64,000 nt of DNA from an uncultured Lachnospiraceae bacterium. GTDB lineage: Bacteria; Bacillota; Clostridia; Lachnospirales; Lachnospiraceae. The position numbers and the translations under genes were made by a program. Of the stretch, positions 51,611 to 60,257 are shown in pieces. The DNA lies in assembly GCA_910579425.1 (NCBI GenBank), contig CAJTVL010000009.1, positions 19,518 through 83,517 of the forward strand, read 5' to 3'. The notes under the pieces were generated by a model. The model saw only the letters and a list, made by a program, of their open reading frames with translations, was not told the origin of the DNA and did not search any database. Each line of letters starts with the position of its first letter. Position 1 is the first letter of the stretch.

Positions 51611-52069
51611 TCACTCTATCACAAGTTTACCCGTATTCTCGTAAAAATATATCATTCCGCCCCAGATCCACCCGGTATGCTCTTCATTGCACTGCCGCAG
51701 GGCAAAGCTGTGGACATAACCGCCCTCCTGCCAGCAGATTCCGTCCCCTGGCACCCGGCCATGCTTACATTTAAAACCTCCGAAGCGTCGGCCGCACTTA
51801 CTTCTTCAAGCCATAAATCTTTCCAGCTTTCTCCTTTATATCCAAAGGCTTCCCTGACAAACTTCTTGATCTGCTCCTGTGCAAGTGCCTCCCTTGCGCC
51901 AGAATCTTTCATAGTCATAGGCCGTATAGATTTCGTAAAACCCATCCTCCGACAGCGGCAAATCCTGCGGCAGGGTAGTCCTGAAAACAACAATGCTTCC
52001 CGCTGCCACAATGGCTCCCACGAAAAGCACTGTTAAAAGGTTATATACATCCCTCCTGATCCTTTCCAT
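51611..52069 (-). pseudogene. membrane-anchored protein gene with two compensating frameshifts
   Basis: Starts at 52069 with a membrane helix ('VYNLLTVLFVGAIVAAGSIVVF') and runs to 'YTAYDYERFW' in one frame. A second frame then reads 'EALAQEQIKKFVREAFGYKG' and 'ESWKDLWLEEVSAADASE' (about 51900-51795). The first frame resumes with 'GICWQEGGYVHSFALRQCNE' and 'WIWGGMIYFYENTGKLVIE' and stops at 51611-51613. The first frame has stops at 51836-51838 and again near 51810, so it cannot be read straight through. Either two indels or sequence errors. Family not recognised; about 150 residues when joined. Confidence 0.6.
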
Positions 52070-52140
52070 ATATAACCTCCCTGTATTGTTTCTCTTTTGC
52101 CTTCCTGTTCCCTCTGCTCCTTTTTATTTTATCTTTTTTG

Positions 52141-52174
52141 TGCATCATAGTTTCATCATTTTTGCATCATAGTT
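52141..52174 (-). promoter_or_regulatory. 12-base direct repeats upstream of the frameshifted gene
   Basis: TGCATCATAGTT occurs at 52141-52152 and 52163-52174, exactly 22 bases apart, with a third partial CATCAT between them. The spacing of two helical turns suggests regulator half-sites for the minus-strand genes starting at 52069. Confidence 0.45.
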
Positions 52175-52216
52175 GCATATTCTTCCGCCCGCTCTTTGTC
52201 CTGAGAAAAAGCCCTT

Positions 52217-52861
52217 TTAAAGAAAATTCTCAATCCTTGGCAGATTCCACTTAAACCTGATTGCCAGAAAACGCATGACGATCACGCACAAAGCTCCCGC
52301 AAGCATGGCGGACTCCTCCCCAATCCTGTTCCAGAGGAACGCGCAGACAAAGGCCCCCAGAATGCACGCGCTGGCGTACACATGCTTGACAAAGATATAG
52401 GGCCGATCGCCGGCCATCATGTCCCGCAAAAGGCCGCCTCCCACTCCTGTAATAGTCCCCAGAAAAACCGGAAGGAAATAGTTGATCCCCATGTGATTGT
52501 CAAAGGCCGCCCGCACTCCTGCCACAGTGAAGACTGCCAGCCCCAGGGTGTCTGCGGTCATCAGAATCAACTGGAAATGCACGCTGGAAATCTCCTGGTA
52601 CCCCCGCACGTGAAAAAATATGATGACAAAAATAAGGGCAGAGGTGCCAATGGCGCTCAGGGCATAGACCGGCTCCCGAAACGCCACAGGCGGCAGAATG
52701 CCAAGGACTATGTCCCTGATCATTCCCCCGCCTACAGCCGTCACCATTCCCAGAATCACCACGCCAAGAATGTCCATTTTTTTCTTGATGGCCGTCATGG
52801 CCCCCGACAGAGCGAAGGCCACCGTTCCAATCATATCCAACACAAAAAGCATATATTCCAT
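52217..52861 (-). CDS. TRIC/YicG (UPF0126) family channel-like membrane protein
   Basis: 214 residues, seven hydrophobic segments in two related halves. Each half carries a glycine-rich motif: 'GTVAFALSGAMTAIKKKMDILGVVILGMVTAVGGGMIRDIVLG' and 'GLAVFTVAGVRAAFDNHMGINYFLPVFLGTITGVGGGLLRDMMAG'. This is the UPF0126/TRIC family; homologues form trimeric monovalent cation channels, and some are linked to glycine uptake. AGGAAATC precedes the ATG. It follows the GH31 gene by 12 bases. Confidence 0.88.
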   Translation of the reverse strand: MEYMLFVLDMIGTVAFALSGAMTAIKKKMDILGVVILGMVTAVGGGMIRDIVLGILPPVAFREPVYALSAIGTSALIFVIIFFHVRGYQEISSVHFQLILMTADTLGLAVFTVAGVRAAFDNHMGINYFLPVFLGTITGVGGGLLRDMMAGDRPYIFVKHVYASACILGAFVCAFLWNRIGEESAMLAGALCVIVMRFLAIRFKWNLPRIENFL

Positions 52862-52873
52862 GAGTCTGATTTC

Positions 52874-55276
52874 CTATTCCTGAGCCCCTGTGATTTCCAT
52901 AATGGCTCCGCAGAGCTCTCCTGACACGCCCAGCGCCTGCAGCTCACCAAACAGGGCGGCGGGACGATTTTTATCTCTGCGGATAATCTCGTCGATCCTG
53001 TCCTTTTGCTCGAACTGGATTTCCGCCCGGTTCAAAATCTCGGCAACCATCTCCTCCACCGGATTATCCGCGATCCTGATTCCGTCCTCAAAAAGGATTT
53101 CCACCTGATCCCCGGGCGTTACCAGGGGCAGAGTCACCGTGAGGGTGGTTCCACACCATTTCGCATCCACAGGCTGCAGCGCGCCGCCAATCGTAACCGT
53201 CACAGTCTTGGCGCTAATCTTGTGGAACACCACCTTAAATCTGCGCTCGCCGGGAATCAGGGACGTATCTCCCTCCACCGGCTCAATGACAAACCGTCTG
53301 CCGCTCCAGTCCAGTCTCATCTTCGTTTTGGCGCATACACCCTTTTCATATTCCGTTGATACATTATCATCCTCATACAGGGTAAAGGTATTGTCCGCGC
53401 CGGGATAGACCTGTACGGCAAGCTCCCTCGGGTTGGAAACCGCCTCCCCGGCCCCGAACTGCTCCGTCATGGGAAGGATTGCCCCTGCCTTTGCCAGTAC
53501 CGGAATCTTGTCAATGGCCCGGTACATGCACAGGCTTCTGTCCCCTTCATAGGCCAGATCCGTAAAGAGGTCAAACCATAACCCTTTCGGGAGATAGGCC
53601 TTTACCTGTGCCATATTGAGCCGTGGAACACTGGGGGCGGTGATGGGCGCAACCATCAGCTCAGAACCGAAGAAATACTGGTTTTTGCAGAGATAAGCCT
53701 CCCGCTTTCCGGGATATTCATAATACAAAGGCTGGCAGATGGGAAGATCCTCTTTCCATGCCCGATAATTCATGGTGTAAAGATAGGGCACCATCCGATG
53801 GCGGAGCCTTAAGAACTCCTTCATGGTCTCGCAGACCTCTTTTCTGAATCTCCAGGGCTCCTTCACAATATACTCGTTCTGGGTGCTGTGAAGACGGTTG
53901 ATGGGCGCGAAGACCCCATACTGATACCATCTCGCTTCCAGCTCGTCGTCTCTAGTTCCCTGCATGTGCCCGCCAATATCATGGCTCCACCAGCCGTAAC
54001 CGATGTTGGAGGCCGTGTTGGTAAAATAAGGCTGGAAGGCAAGGCTCTCCCAGGAAATCACCGTGTCTCCCGAAAAACCTACGGGGTAACGGTGGGATCC
54101 CACCCCTGCATAACGCGAAAAAGTCATAGGACGCTTTCCCTCTCTGGCGCTGTCCAAAAAGTGATAGTGGTTCAGCATCCAGAGGGGGTCAAGCCCCTCC
54201 ACCTTGGTGTTGGTTCCCTGCTGCCAGTCAAGCCACCAGAAATCCACGCCCTCATCCTCCATGGGATGATGAATCTTCTCGAAATAAACCTCCAGGAATT
54301 TCGGATCCGCAATATCAAAGTTCACCGGCTCTTCCTTTTCCTGGTCTGCCCCCATGGCCTGCGCCACCTGGGGATAACAGTCCTCAAAAGCCCTCACTCC
54401 GTCTGCCGGATGGACATTCAGCGTGGTGTGCATGGCCCTGTCGTGGAGCTTCTTCAAAAAGCGCGCCGGATCCGGGAACATTTCCCTGTTCCAGGTATAA
54501 CCTGTCCACCCACTTCCGTACTTGGGGTCAATATCCACCAGATGCCAATCCATGTCAATCACCGCCACCGTAAAAGGAATCCCCTCCCGGTCAAAGCGCT
54601 CCATCAGCTCCATGTAGGATTCTTCCGTATATTTATAATATCTGCTCCACCAGTTTCCAAGGACAAACCTGGGCAGCATGGGGGTTTTGCCGCACAAGAA
54701 ATAAAAATCTTTCAGCGCCTCCCGGTAACGGAAGCCGTAAGCAAAGAGATAAATGTCCTTTCCCGCTCCTTTTCTGGGAGATACCCATCCGTCCTCTCCA
54801 AGGAGCAGGGACTTGGAGTCATCCACACAGGCAACGCCCTGGAACACGGACATAATCCCCTCGTCCAGCTCGCAGGCTCCGTCCACGGTATCCAGCGTCC
54901 TTGTGGTTCCTTTTAACGTCGGCACCTTTTCCCCGTAACGCCACGGCGTCCGGTTCCACCCGGAAGCGCCCTCCGCCTCCACCTTGAGGGCGAGACAGGA
55001 AAGTCCCTTAGAGGAAAATTCTTTTTTATCATAATTGAGCTGAAAATAATCCGTGCGGATTTCCAACTCCCCCTCCGTGTCCCTGTATGTAAAATTCACC
55101 CTGGGAAAATCCCGATTTAAAATACTCTGGGTGGCCTCGTCGGTAAAATGCCCCTCCGGGCTGTATTCCAGACGCACCATGCTGGGTGTCAGCACCGTGA
55201 TCCTGTAACAGTCTCCCTGAACAATATTCTCCGGATTTGCCAGAGGATGGGTCTCTATTTTTAAATGTGGTTTCAT
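52874..55276 (-). CDS. GH31 family alpha-glycosidase
   Basis: 800 residues. N-terminal beta domain (1-185), TIM barrel with 'FVLGNWWSRYYKYTEESYMELMERF', nucleophile Asp in 'VDFWWLDWQQG' (WxD), acid/base Asp in 'VGFSGDTVISWESL', and 'GYGWWSHDIGGH'; then C-terminal beta domains and a helical tail of about 90 residues. Likely alpha-glucosidase, though alpha-xylosidase is possible. No signal peptide. GAAAGGAAGC precedes the ATG. Lies 47 bases after the GH13 gene, so both may degrade malto- or isomalto-oligosaccharides together. Confidence 0.9.
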   Translation of the reverse strand: MKPHLKIETHPLANPENIVQGDCYRITVLTPSMVRLEYSPEGHFTDEATQSILNRDFPRVNFTYRDTEGELEIRTDYFQLNYDKKEFSSKGLSCLALKVEAEGASGWNRTPWRYGEKVPTLKGTTRTLDTVDGACELDEGIMSVFQGVACVDDSKSLLLGEDGWVSPRKGAGKDIYLFAYGFRYREALKDFYFLCGKTPMLPRFVLGNWWSRYYKYTEESYMELMERFDREGIPFTVAVIDMDWHLVDIDPKYGSGWTGYTWNREMFPDPARFLKKLHDRAMHTTLNVHPADGVRAFEDCYPQVAQAMGADQEKEEPVNFDIADPKFLEVYFEKIHHPMEDEGVDFWWLDWQQGTNTKVEGLDPLWMLNHYHFLDSAREGKRPMTFSRYAGVGSHRYPVGFSGDTVISWESLAFQPYFTNTASNIGYGWWSHDIGGHMQGTRDDELEARWYQYGVFAPINRLHSTQNEYIVKEPWRFRKEVCETMKEFLRLRHRMVPYLYTMNYRAWKEDLPICQPLYYEYPGKREAYLCKNQYFFGSELMVAPITAPSVPRLNMAQVKAYLPKGLWFDLFTDLAYEGDRSLCMYRAIDKIPVLAKAGAILPMTEQFGAGEAVSNPRELAVQVYPGADNTFTLYEDDNVSTEYEKGVCAKTKMRLDWSGRRFVIEPVEGDTSLIPGERRFKVVFHKISAKTVTVTIGGALQPVDAKWCGTTLTVTLPLVTPGDQVEILFEDGIRIADNPVEEMVAEILNRAEIQFEQKDRIDEIIRRDKNRPAALFGELQALGVSGELCGAIMEITGAQE

Positions 55277-55323
55277 AATGCTTCCTTTCCCTTTCCTATT
55301 ATAACATTGATCAAAAAGTCTGC

Positions 55324-56997
55324 TTAGCCCTGCACAGTACGCACCGTCAGTGCCTCATAGGGCTGCAGCGTAATGTGCCGCTCCACGCTCTTTCGCTGAT
55401 AATTTCCGATCAGGATCTGCCCGTTTGCAAATCTCTCCGGCACTTCGCAGGCAATCTCTTTTTCCGTAAAATTGCAGATCACAAGAAGTGATACTTCTTG
55501 AAGTGTCCTCGTATAAACATAAAGATTTTCATCCTCCGGCTCAAGCAGCTCATAGGCGCCGTAAACCATCACCTTTTCCTGTTTGCGAAGAGCAATCAGC
55601 TTCTGGTAATAACGGAACACAGAGTCCGGATCCGCAAGCTCCCTCCGGGCATTGATCTCCCTGTAATTGGGATTTACCATGATCCAGGGCTCTCCCACCG
55701 TGAAACCGGCATGGGCGCTGTCGTCCCACTGCATGGGAGTCCGGGCATTGTCTCTGCTTCGCAAAAGGAGATAACGCATCATATCCTCCGGCGTTGTCTT
55801 CCCTGCCCCGGTCAGCTCGTGAAACGCATTGATGCTTTCAATATCTCTGAAGTCCCCAAGCTCCGGGAACGGACAGTTGGTCATTCCCAGCTCCTCCCCC
55901 TGGTATACATAAGGGGTTCCCTGCATCATATGCAGGCAGGTAGCCAACATTTTCGCACTCGCCTCCCGGTACTTAGGCCCATCATTCCCGAAACGGGACA
56001 CGGACCTGGGCTGGTCATGATTGCCCAGAAACAGGCTGTTCCAGGCTTTCCCTTCCAACTCCTTCTGCCATCCGCTCATCACCTGCTTAAACTCCCTGAA
56101 AGGAAAACGCTTGTCCGTCCACTTTCCAAGAGGACCGTTCCCCAGCTCCACATGCTCAAACTGAAACACCATACTGAGCTCTTTTCCGTCAAGGGAGGCA
56201 TACTTCTTCGCCTCCTCGATGGTAACCCCGGCACATTCCCCCACCGTCATCAGGTCATAGCGGGAGAGCACCTTGCGGTTCATTTCCTGCAAATATTCAT
56301 GGACATGGGGGCCGTTGGCACACCCCGGATCCCCGTAGAGGGCTCCCTGCGGCAGCTCCTTTTCCGGCAGGCCGGGCTTTTTGGAGATCAGGCTGATCAC
56401 GTCCATCCGAAAGCCGTCGATCCCCTTCCGGCACCACCAGTCCATCATGGAAAAGACTTCCTCCCGCACACTGGGATTGTCCCAATTCAAATCCGGCTGT
56501 TTTTTGGAAAAGAGATGGAGATAATACATATCCGTCGTCTTATCATACTCCCAGGCCGAGCCGGAAAAACAGCTTCCCCAATTGTTGGGCTCCCTGCCTT
56601 CCTTTCCCTCCCTCCAAAAATAGTAGTCCCTGTAAGGATTGTCCCTGGAGCTTCTGCTCTCCACAAACCAGGCGTGCTCGTCGGAGGTGTGATTCACCAC
56701 CAGATCCATCACCAGCCTCATCCCCCGGTCATGGATCCCCGCAAGCATCCGGTCAAAGTCCTCCATAGTTCCAAATTCTTTCATGATCGCCTGATAATCG
56801 CTGATGTCATACCCGTTGTCGTCATTGGGCGACTGATACACAGGCGAAAGCCAGATCACATCAATGCCCAGCTCCTTTAAGTAATCCAGCCTTGAAGTGA
56901 TCCCGTTTAAATCCCCGATTCCGTCCCCGTTGCTGTCCATAAAGCTTCGGGGATAAATCTGATATACCACCGCTTCCTTCCACCAATTCTTCTGCAT
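55324..56997 (-). CDS. GH13 oligo-1,6-glucosidase-type alpha-glucosidase
   Basis: 557 residues from the ATG at 56997; the frame opens at 57081 but 'MQKNWWKEAVVYQIYPRSF' is the usual family start and AAAGGAGC lies upstream. GH13 regions: I 'DLVVNHTSDEH', II 'GFRMDVISLI' (nucleophile Asp), III 'TVGECAGV' (acid/base Glu), IV 'FLGNHDQPRS'. 'MDSNGDGIGDLNGI' is the calcium-binding loop of the oligo-1,6-glucosidase/trehalulose group. Cytosolic. Cleaves alpha-1,6 or other alpha-glucosides; exact linkage not deducible. Upstream of GH31 in the same direction. Confidence 0.92.
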   Translation of the reverse strand: MQKNWWKEAVVYQIYPRSFMDSNGDGIGDLNGITSRLDYLKELGIDVIWLSPVYQSPNDDNGYDISDYQAIMKEFGTMEDFDRMLAGIHDRGMRLVMDLVVNHTSDEHAWFVESRSSRDNPYRDYYFWREGKEGREPNNWGSCFSGSAWEYDKTTDMYYLHLFSKKQPDLNWDNPSVREEVFSMMDWWCRKGIDGFRMDVISLISKKPGLPEKELPQGALYGDPGCANGPHVHEYLQEMNRKVLSRYDLMTVGECAGVTIEEAKKYASLDGKELSMVFQFEHVELGNGPLGKWTDKRFPFREFKQVMSGWQKELEGKAWNSLFLGNHDQPRSVSRFGNDGPKYREASAKMLATCLHMMQGTPYVYQGEELGMTNCPFPELGDFRDIESINAFHELTGAGKTTPEDMMRYLLLRSRDNARTPMQWDDSAHAGFTVGEPWIMVNPNYREINARRELADPDSVFRYYQKLIALRKQEKVMVYGAYELLEPEDENLYVYTRTLQEVSLLVICNFTEKEIACEVPERFANGQILIGNYQRKSVERHITLQPYEALTVRTVQG

Positions 56998-57090
56998 TTC
57001 GCTGCCTATGCTCCTTTCAATTTCTGAAAAAATTCCGGAAATTTTCCTGAAAACATTATAAGGCATCCTCCTGCAAAACACAATTCAGAA

Positions 57091-58443
57091 CTACTGTTTC
57101 TCCTGTTTCCTCAGCCTCAAAAAACATATCACGAAAAAAATAATTCCATAGACAGTGGTAATCGGTGTAGCCATACCCACCAGCGTCAGGGAAGCCCCCG
57201 GAAGCCTTGACATAAAAATGGAAACGGGAATACGGATAAGAAAGGCTGAAGTAATCCCCTGAATCATCACAGGGATGCTTCTTCCCCGTCCGTTGAAATA
57301 GCCGATACTGCTAAAGAGGATACAGGTTAAAATACATTCCGCCGAAAAGCCCCTTAAATATGCCGCGCTTTGCACAATGACCTGCGAATCACTGGTAAAA
57401 ACAGAGGATAAAGCGCCGCCTCCAAAAAAGCCTGCAAAGAAAATCCCTACTCCCGCCGTACATCCCGCGGCAATCGCGGTGAGGAATCCCTTCCATGCCC
57501 TCTCCTTCTGTCCTGCCCCGATGTTCTGAGCCACAAAAGCGGAAACGCTCTGCATCACCGATGAGGGCACCAGCATGATAAAGGATATGATTTTCTGGGC
57601 AATACCATAGCCTGCAGAGGGCATAAGCCCCATTTGATTCACAATGGAGTTGACCACAAGAAAGGAAATCTGCACCATGGTTTCCTGAACCGCAATAGGG
57701 ACTCCGATATTTAAAATCCTTTTCAGCTCGCCCATGTAGATCCGGCACTGGGAAAGGGAAAAGGAGATCGGCAGCTTTTGTCTTTTGATAATCCACGCGG
57801 AGAGGAGCACGGACACAAGCTGGGCCAGAACGGTTGCCAGCGCGGCTCCCGCCACATCCAGCTTACAGACCCCCACCAGCAGCAGATCCCCAATGATATT
57901 TACCACGCAAGCGATTCCCACAAAGAGAAAAGGCAGGTTGGCATTCCCCACCCCTCTCAAAATGCCGCTGATCACGTTATAGGCAATAATCACCAGGATT
58001 CCGGCCGAACAGATGCGCAGATAAAGAACTGTTTTTTCCACGGACTGGGCAGGGACTTTCAGCATTACCGCCACATTTCCCGCAAACAGTTCCAGCACAA
58101 TAGTCATAAAAATCCCGATTCCCGCAAAGAGCAGGATGGTGGTTCCCACTGTATTTCCGGCCTCCCCGGGCTTTTTTTCTCCCACATACTGTCCGATGGT
58201 CACGGTGGCGCCCATGGCCAGGCTGGTAATGATGAAGGTCACCATCTGCATGAAGCCGCTTCCCGTGCCTACCGCCGAAATGCTGGCGGCATCTCCAAAC
58301 CAGCCCACCACCATCAAGTCCACCGCCCCGTAAGCCGCCTGCAGAATCAGCGATCCCAGCACCGGCAGCGCAAACCGGATCAGCGACCCGAATATTGGAC
58401 CTTCCACAAAAGAATTTTCTCTGGCTTTTTCTTTTCCTGACAT
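57091..58443 (-). CDS. MATE-family efflux transporter
   Basis: 450 residues from the ATG at 58443 (GGAAAGGATGG ahead). Twelve hydrophobic segments, 'ALPVLGSLILQAAYGAVDLMVVGWFGD' and the second half 'NIGVPIAVQETMVQISFLVVNSIVNQMG' are MatE signatures. It belongs to a different branch from the MATE protein at 10046. It begins 1 base after marR, forming a regulator-pump operon, so its substrate is probably also the ligand of MarR. Confidence 0.9.
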   Translation of the reverse strand: MSGKEKARENSFVEGPIFGSLIRFALPVLGSLILQAAYGAVDLMVVGWFGDAASISAVGTGSGFMQMVTFIITSLAMGATVTIGQYVGEKKPGEAGNTVGTTILLFAGIGIFMTIVLELFAGNVAVMLKVPAQSVEKTVLYLRICSAGILVIIAYNVISGILRGVGNANLPFLFVGIACVVNIIGDLLLVGVCKLDVAGAALATVLAQLVSVLLSAWIIKRQKLPISFSLSQCRIYMGELKRILNIGVPIAVQETMVQISFLVVNSIVNQMGLMPSAGYGIAQKIISFIMLVPSSVMQSVSAFVAQNIGAGQKERAWKGFLTAIAAGCTAGVGIFFAGFFGGGALSSVFTSDSQVIVQSAAYLRGFSAECILTCILFSSIGYFNGRGRSIPVMIQGITSAFLIRIPVSIFMSRLPGASLTLVGMATPITTVYGIIFFVICFLRLRKQEKQ

Positions 58444-58444
58444 T

Positions 58445-58894
58445 TTAAATTCCATCCTTTCCGCCGCCCGGCATAGTTCTGTTAAGCTCCTCAATCAGCC
58501 AAACCGCCTCCCGGGCCTGTTCATTGGTGACAAAGCTTAAATTCTCCGCCCACTGTCTGTGGAAGTCATATACATATTTTTTCACGCATTCTTCCCCGCT
58601 TTGGGTGAGCTTTAGATATGTAACCCGTTTATCCTCCCCGCCCGGATATTTCTTAAGCATTCCCATGGCCTCCAGCTCCTGAATCAGGCGCGTGATACTC
58701 GGCATGGTGATGCCAAGCCCTTCGCTCACGTCGCTGACCCGGCACTCTCCCTGCTTCTCAAAGGTCATAGCAATCCGGTCAAGCACATGGATATGGCGGG
58801 GCTTCATCCCTTTGGGGAGCTCCGGCATGGTTTCGGTCACATGCTTTGCGGTAAAACAGGCGTCCAAAAGCTTCTTTAAATTTGCCGCATCCAT
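58445..58894 (-). CDS. MarR-family transcriptional regulator
   Basis: 149 residues, all helical except the wing. Winged helix at about residues 50-110: 'CRVSDVSEGLGITMPSITRLIQELEAMGMLKKYPGGEDKRVTYLKLTQ' contains the recognition helix and the DxR wing. Dimeric repressor expected. An 11-base inverted repeat over its own promoter (58964-58997) is the likely operator, giving autoregulation together with the MATE pump. AGGAGG precedes the ATG. Confidence 0.9.
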   Translation of the reverse strand: MDAANLKKLLDACFTAKHVTETMPELPKGMKPRHIHVLDRIAMTFEKQGECRVSDVSEGLGITMPSITRLIQELEAMGMLKKYPGGEDKRVTYLKLTQSGEECVKKYVYDFHRQWAENLSFVTNEQAREAVWLIEELNRTMPGGGKDGI

Positions 58895-58963
58895 AAATTT
58901 TCCTCCTGGTTTCTGGTTTTCCTGTGTTGGAAAGCGCCCCTTTGTACATATTGTCCGCTAAAT

Positions 58964-58997
58964 ATATTTACTATAGATAATTACTAATAGTAAATAT
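58964..58997 (-). promoter_or_regulatory. operator-like inverted repeat of marR
   Basis: Perfect 11-base arms ATATTTACTAT (58964-58974) and ATAGTAAATAT (58987-58997), 12-base spacer. It covers the -10 box and the start point of the marR promoter, as expected for repression by MarR. Confidence 0.7.
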
Positions 58998-59021
58998 AAG
59001 CCATTATAGAGATTTTGTCAA
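58993..59021 (-). promoter_or_regulatory. sigma-A promoter of marR-MATE
   Basis: On the minus strand TTGACA (59016-59021), 17-base spacer, TATATT (58993-58998). Confidence 0.75.
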
Positions 59022-59135
59022 GGATTTGTATCCCTTAAAATTGGGATATAAATTCACCTACAAGAAATCTCCAAGACAAAACATTATTAAAACAAAAACA
59101 CAAAAATATAGTCCTGTATTTCAATAATATTAACA

Positions 59136-59164
59136 TTGACTTTAATATAATTAAAGTGTATGAT
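59136..59164 (+). promoter_or_regulatory. sigma-A promoter of the DUF2089 gene
   Basis: TTGACT (59136-59141), 17-base spacer, TATGAT (59159-59164). Leader of about 90 bases to the chosen start. The rest of 58998-59135 is AT-rich with no other feature seen. Confidence 0.65.
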
Positions 59165-59258
59165 AAAAATAGAAAAAAATATTTTCCCTATACAATTACA
59201 TTCAAAACAGCGGCGGGCTGCCCTGCAAATGTGTGAAAGAACACGGACGGGAGTATCA

Positions 59259-59558
59259 ATGAGAATTTTTCCGCAATGGCTCACAGAATTAACCGATGAA
59301 GATTTACAGTTTATCCGGCGCTTTGTACTTGCCTCCGGTTCCCTCAAGGAGGTGGCGAAGATATACGGCGTAACCTACCCTACCGTGCGCTCCCGGCTGG
59401 ATCGGGTCATCAGCCAAATCCTCTCCTCCGACGAAAAAAAGGAGGAGGCATATATCAGCCTGATCAAGAAAATGGTGCTGGAAGAAAAACTGGAATTTGA
59501 CGCTGCTGCCATTTTAATTCAGGAATATCGAAAGGAGAAAGAAAACGATGAACAATAG
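59259..59558 (+). CDS. DUF2089 family regulator-like protein
   Basis: 99 residues from the ATG at 59259 (CGGGAG ahead). 'WLTELTDEDLQFIRRFVLASGSLKEVAKIYGVTYPTVRSRLDRVI' is the DUF2089 core, which resembles a sigma-factor region 4 helix-turn-helix. A helical C-terminus follows. Lacks the N-terminal zinc ribbon of long DUF2089 proteins. DNA binding is inferred. Overlaps the next gene by 11 bases, indicating coupled translation with a small membrane protein. Confidence 0.8.
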   Translation: MRIFPQWLTELTDEDLQFIRRFVLASGSLKEVAKIYGVTYPTVRSRLDRVISQILSSDEKKEEAYISLIKKMVLEEKLEFDAAAILIQEYRKEKENDEQ

Positions 59559-59895
59559 CTACTATCCATTATTGATGGTCTTATTAATTGTTGCCTTGGG
59601 AATCGGCGGCAGGCTTCTGCTTATGCGCCTTGTACACACCGCCTGCCCTGCCCTGCGGTTCAGGATCAAGGCGGCGCTGTTCGTGCTCTATACCCTGGCC
59701 CTGATTCTGATGCTCCGACAGGTCTATCTCTCTGTCCTGCACACAGAGGGCGGTGTCACGGATTTGTATCAGGCGATGCTACTGACCCTTTGCGCGGCCA
59801 ACACGACCGTCCTCTTTGTCGCTTTTCTCTACCGGACTCTCGCCGGGAAGCACCGGCTCTCCGGCAGCGATAAAATGAGGCTTATGGATTTGTGA
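59548..59895 (+). CDS. small multi-pass membrane protein paired with DUF2089
   Basis: 115 residues, three hydrophobic helices (about 5-22, 40-62 and 80-98) and a basic C-terminus. GAAAGGAG within the upstream gene serves as ribosome binding site. Gene order (DNA-binding protein followed by a membrane protein) suggests a regulator with membrane partner, possibly a control protein. Family not recognised. Confidence 0.65.
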   Translation: MNNSYYPLLMVLLIVALGIGGRLLLMRLVHTACPALRFRIKAALFVLYTLALILMLRQVYLSVLHTEGGVTDLYQAMLLTLCAANTTVLFVAFLYRTLAGKHRLSGSDKMRLMDL

Positions 59896-59907
59896 GTGTG
59901 AAAGAAT

Positions 59908-59949
59908 ATGCCGGATAAAATACCTTTTTACCTGTATTTTATCCGGCAT
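59908..59949 (+). terminator. long inverted repeat after the DUF2089 operon
   Basis: Perfect 16-base stem (ATGCCGGATAAAATAC at 59908-59923 with its complement at 59934-59949) and a 10-base loop. T-rich in the loop but no strong T-run after the stem. Likely terminator for both converging directions. Confidence 0.65.
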
Positions 59950-59993
59950 AAATTTAACTGTTCCTGCGAATATCGATCAGACGAAAAACGTCG

Positions 59994-60155
59994 TTATAGG
60001 TCAAATAACATATCTGACATTTTCTCTAACACTTGCTTGATCAATTCACTCTTTCCAACGCGCCTGCGCCCATAGATTAAAGATACTGTCTGATGATTTT
60101 TCTCCAACATGCGATGCCGTTTTTTCCTCTGCTCTGTTCTGCCAGGAAACTTCAT
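59994..60155 (-). pseudogene. N-terminal remnant of an AAA ATPase (DUF234-type)
   Basis: A 53-codon frame from the ATG at 60155 reads 'MKFPGRTEQRKKRHRMLEKN' and then 'HQTVSLIYGRRRVGKSELIK', ending in TAA at 59994. The 'LIYGRRRVGKSELI' P-loop and the preceding GR..E start are those of the archaeal-type ATPases with DUF234, normally about 450 residues. Everything after the Walker A region is gone. Decayed gene. Confidence 0.65.
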
Positions 60156-60257
60156 TTTCCAATCCGCTCTCCAAAACCTGCTTCATTGTATTTCCGAGTC
60201 GAAAACACCCGAGTAAAACTTTTTTAGAATATATTCTTTTATACACGATACACTTTT

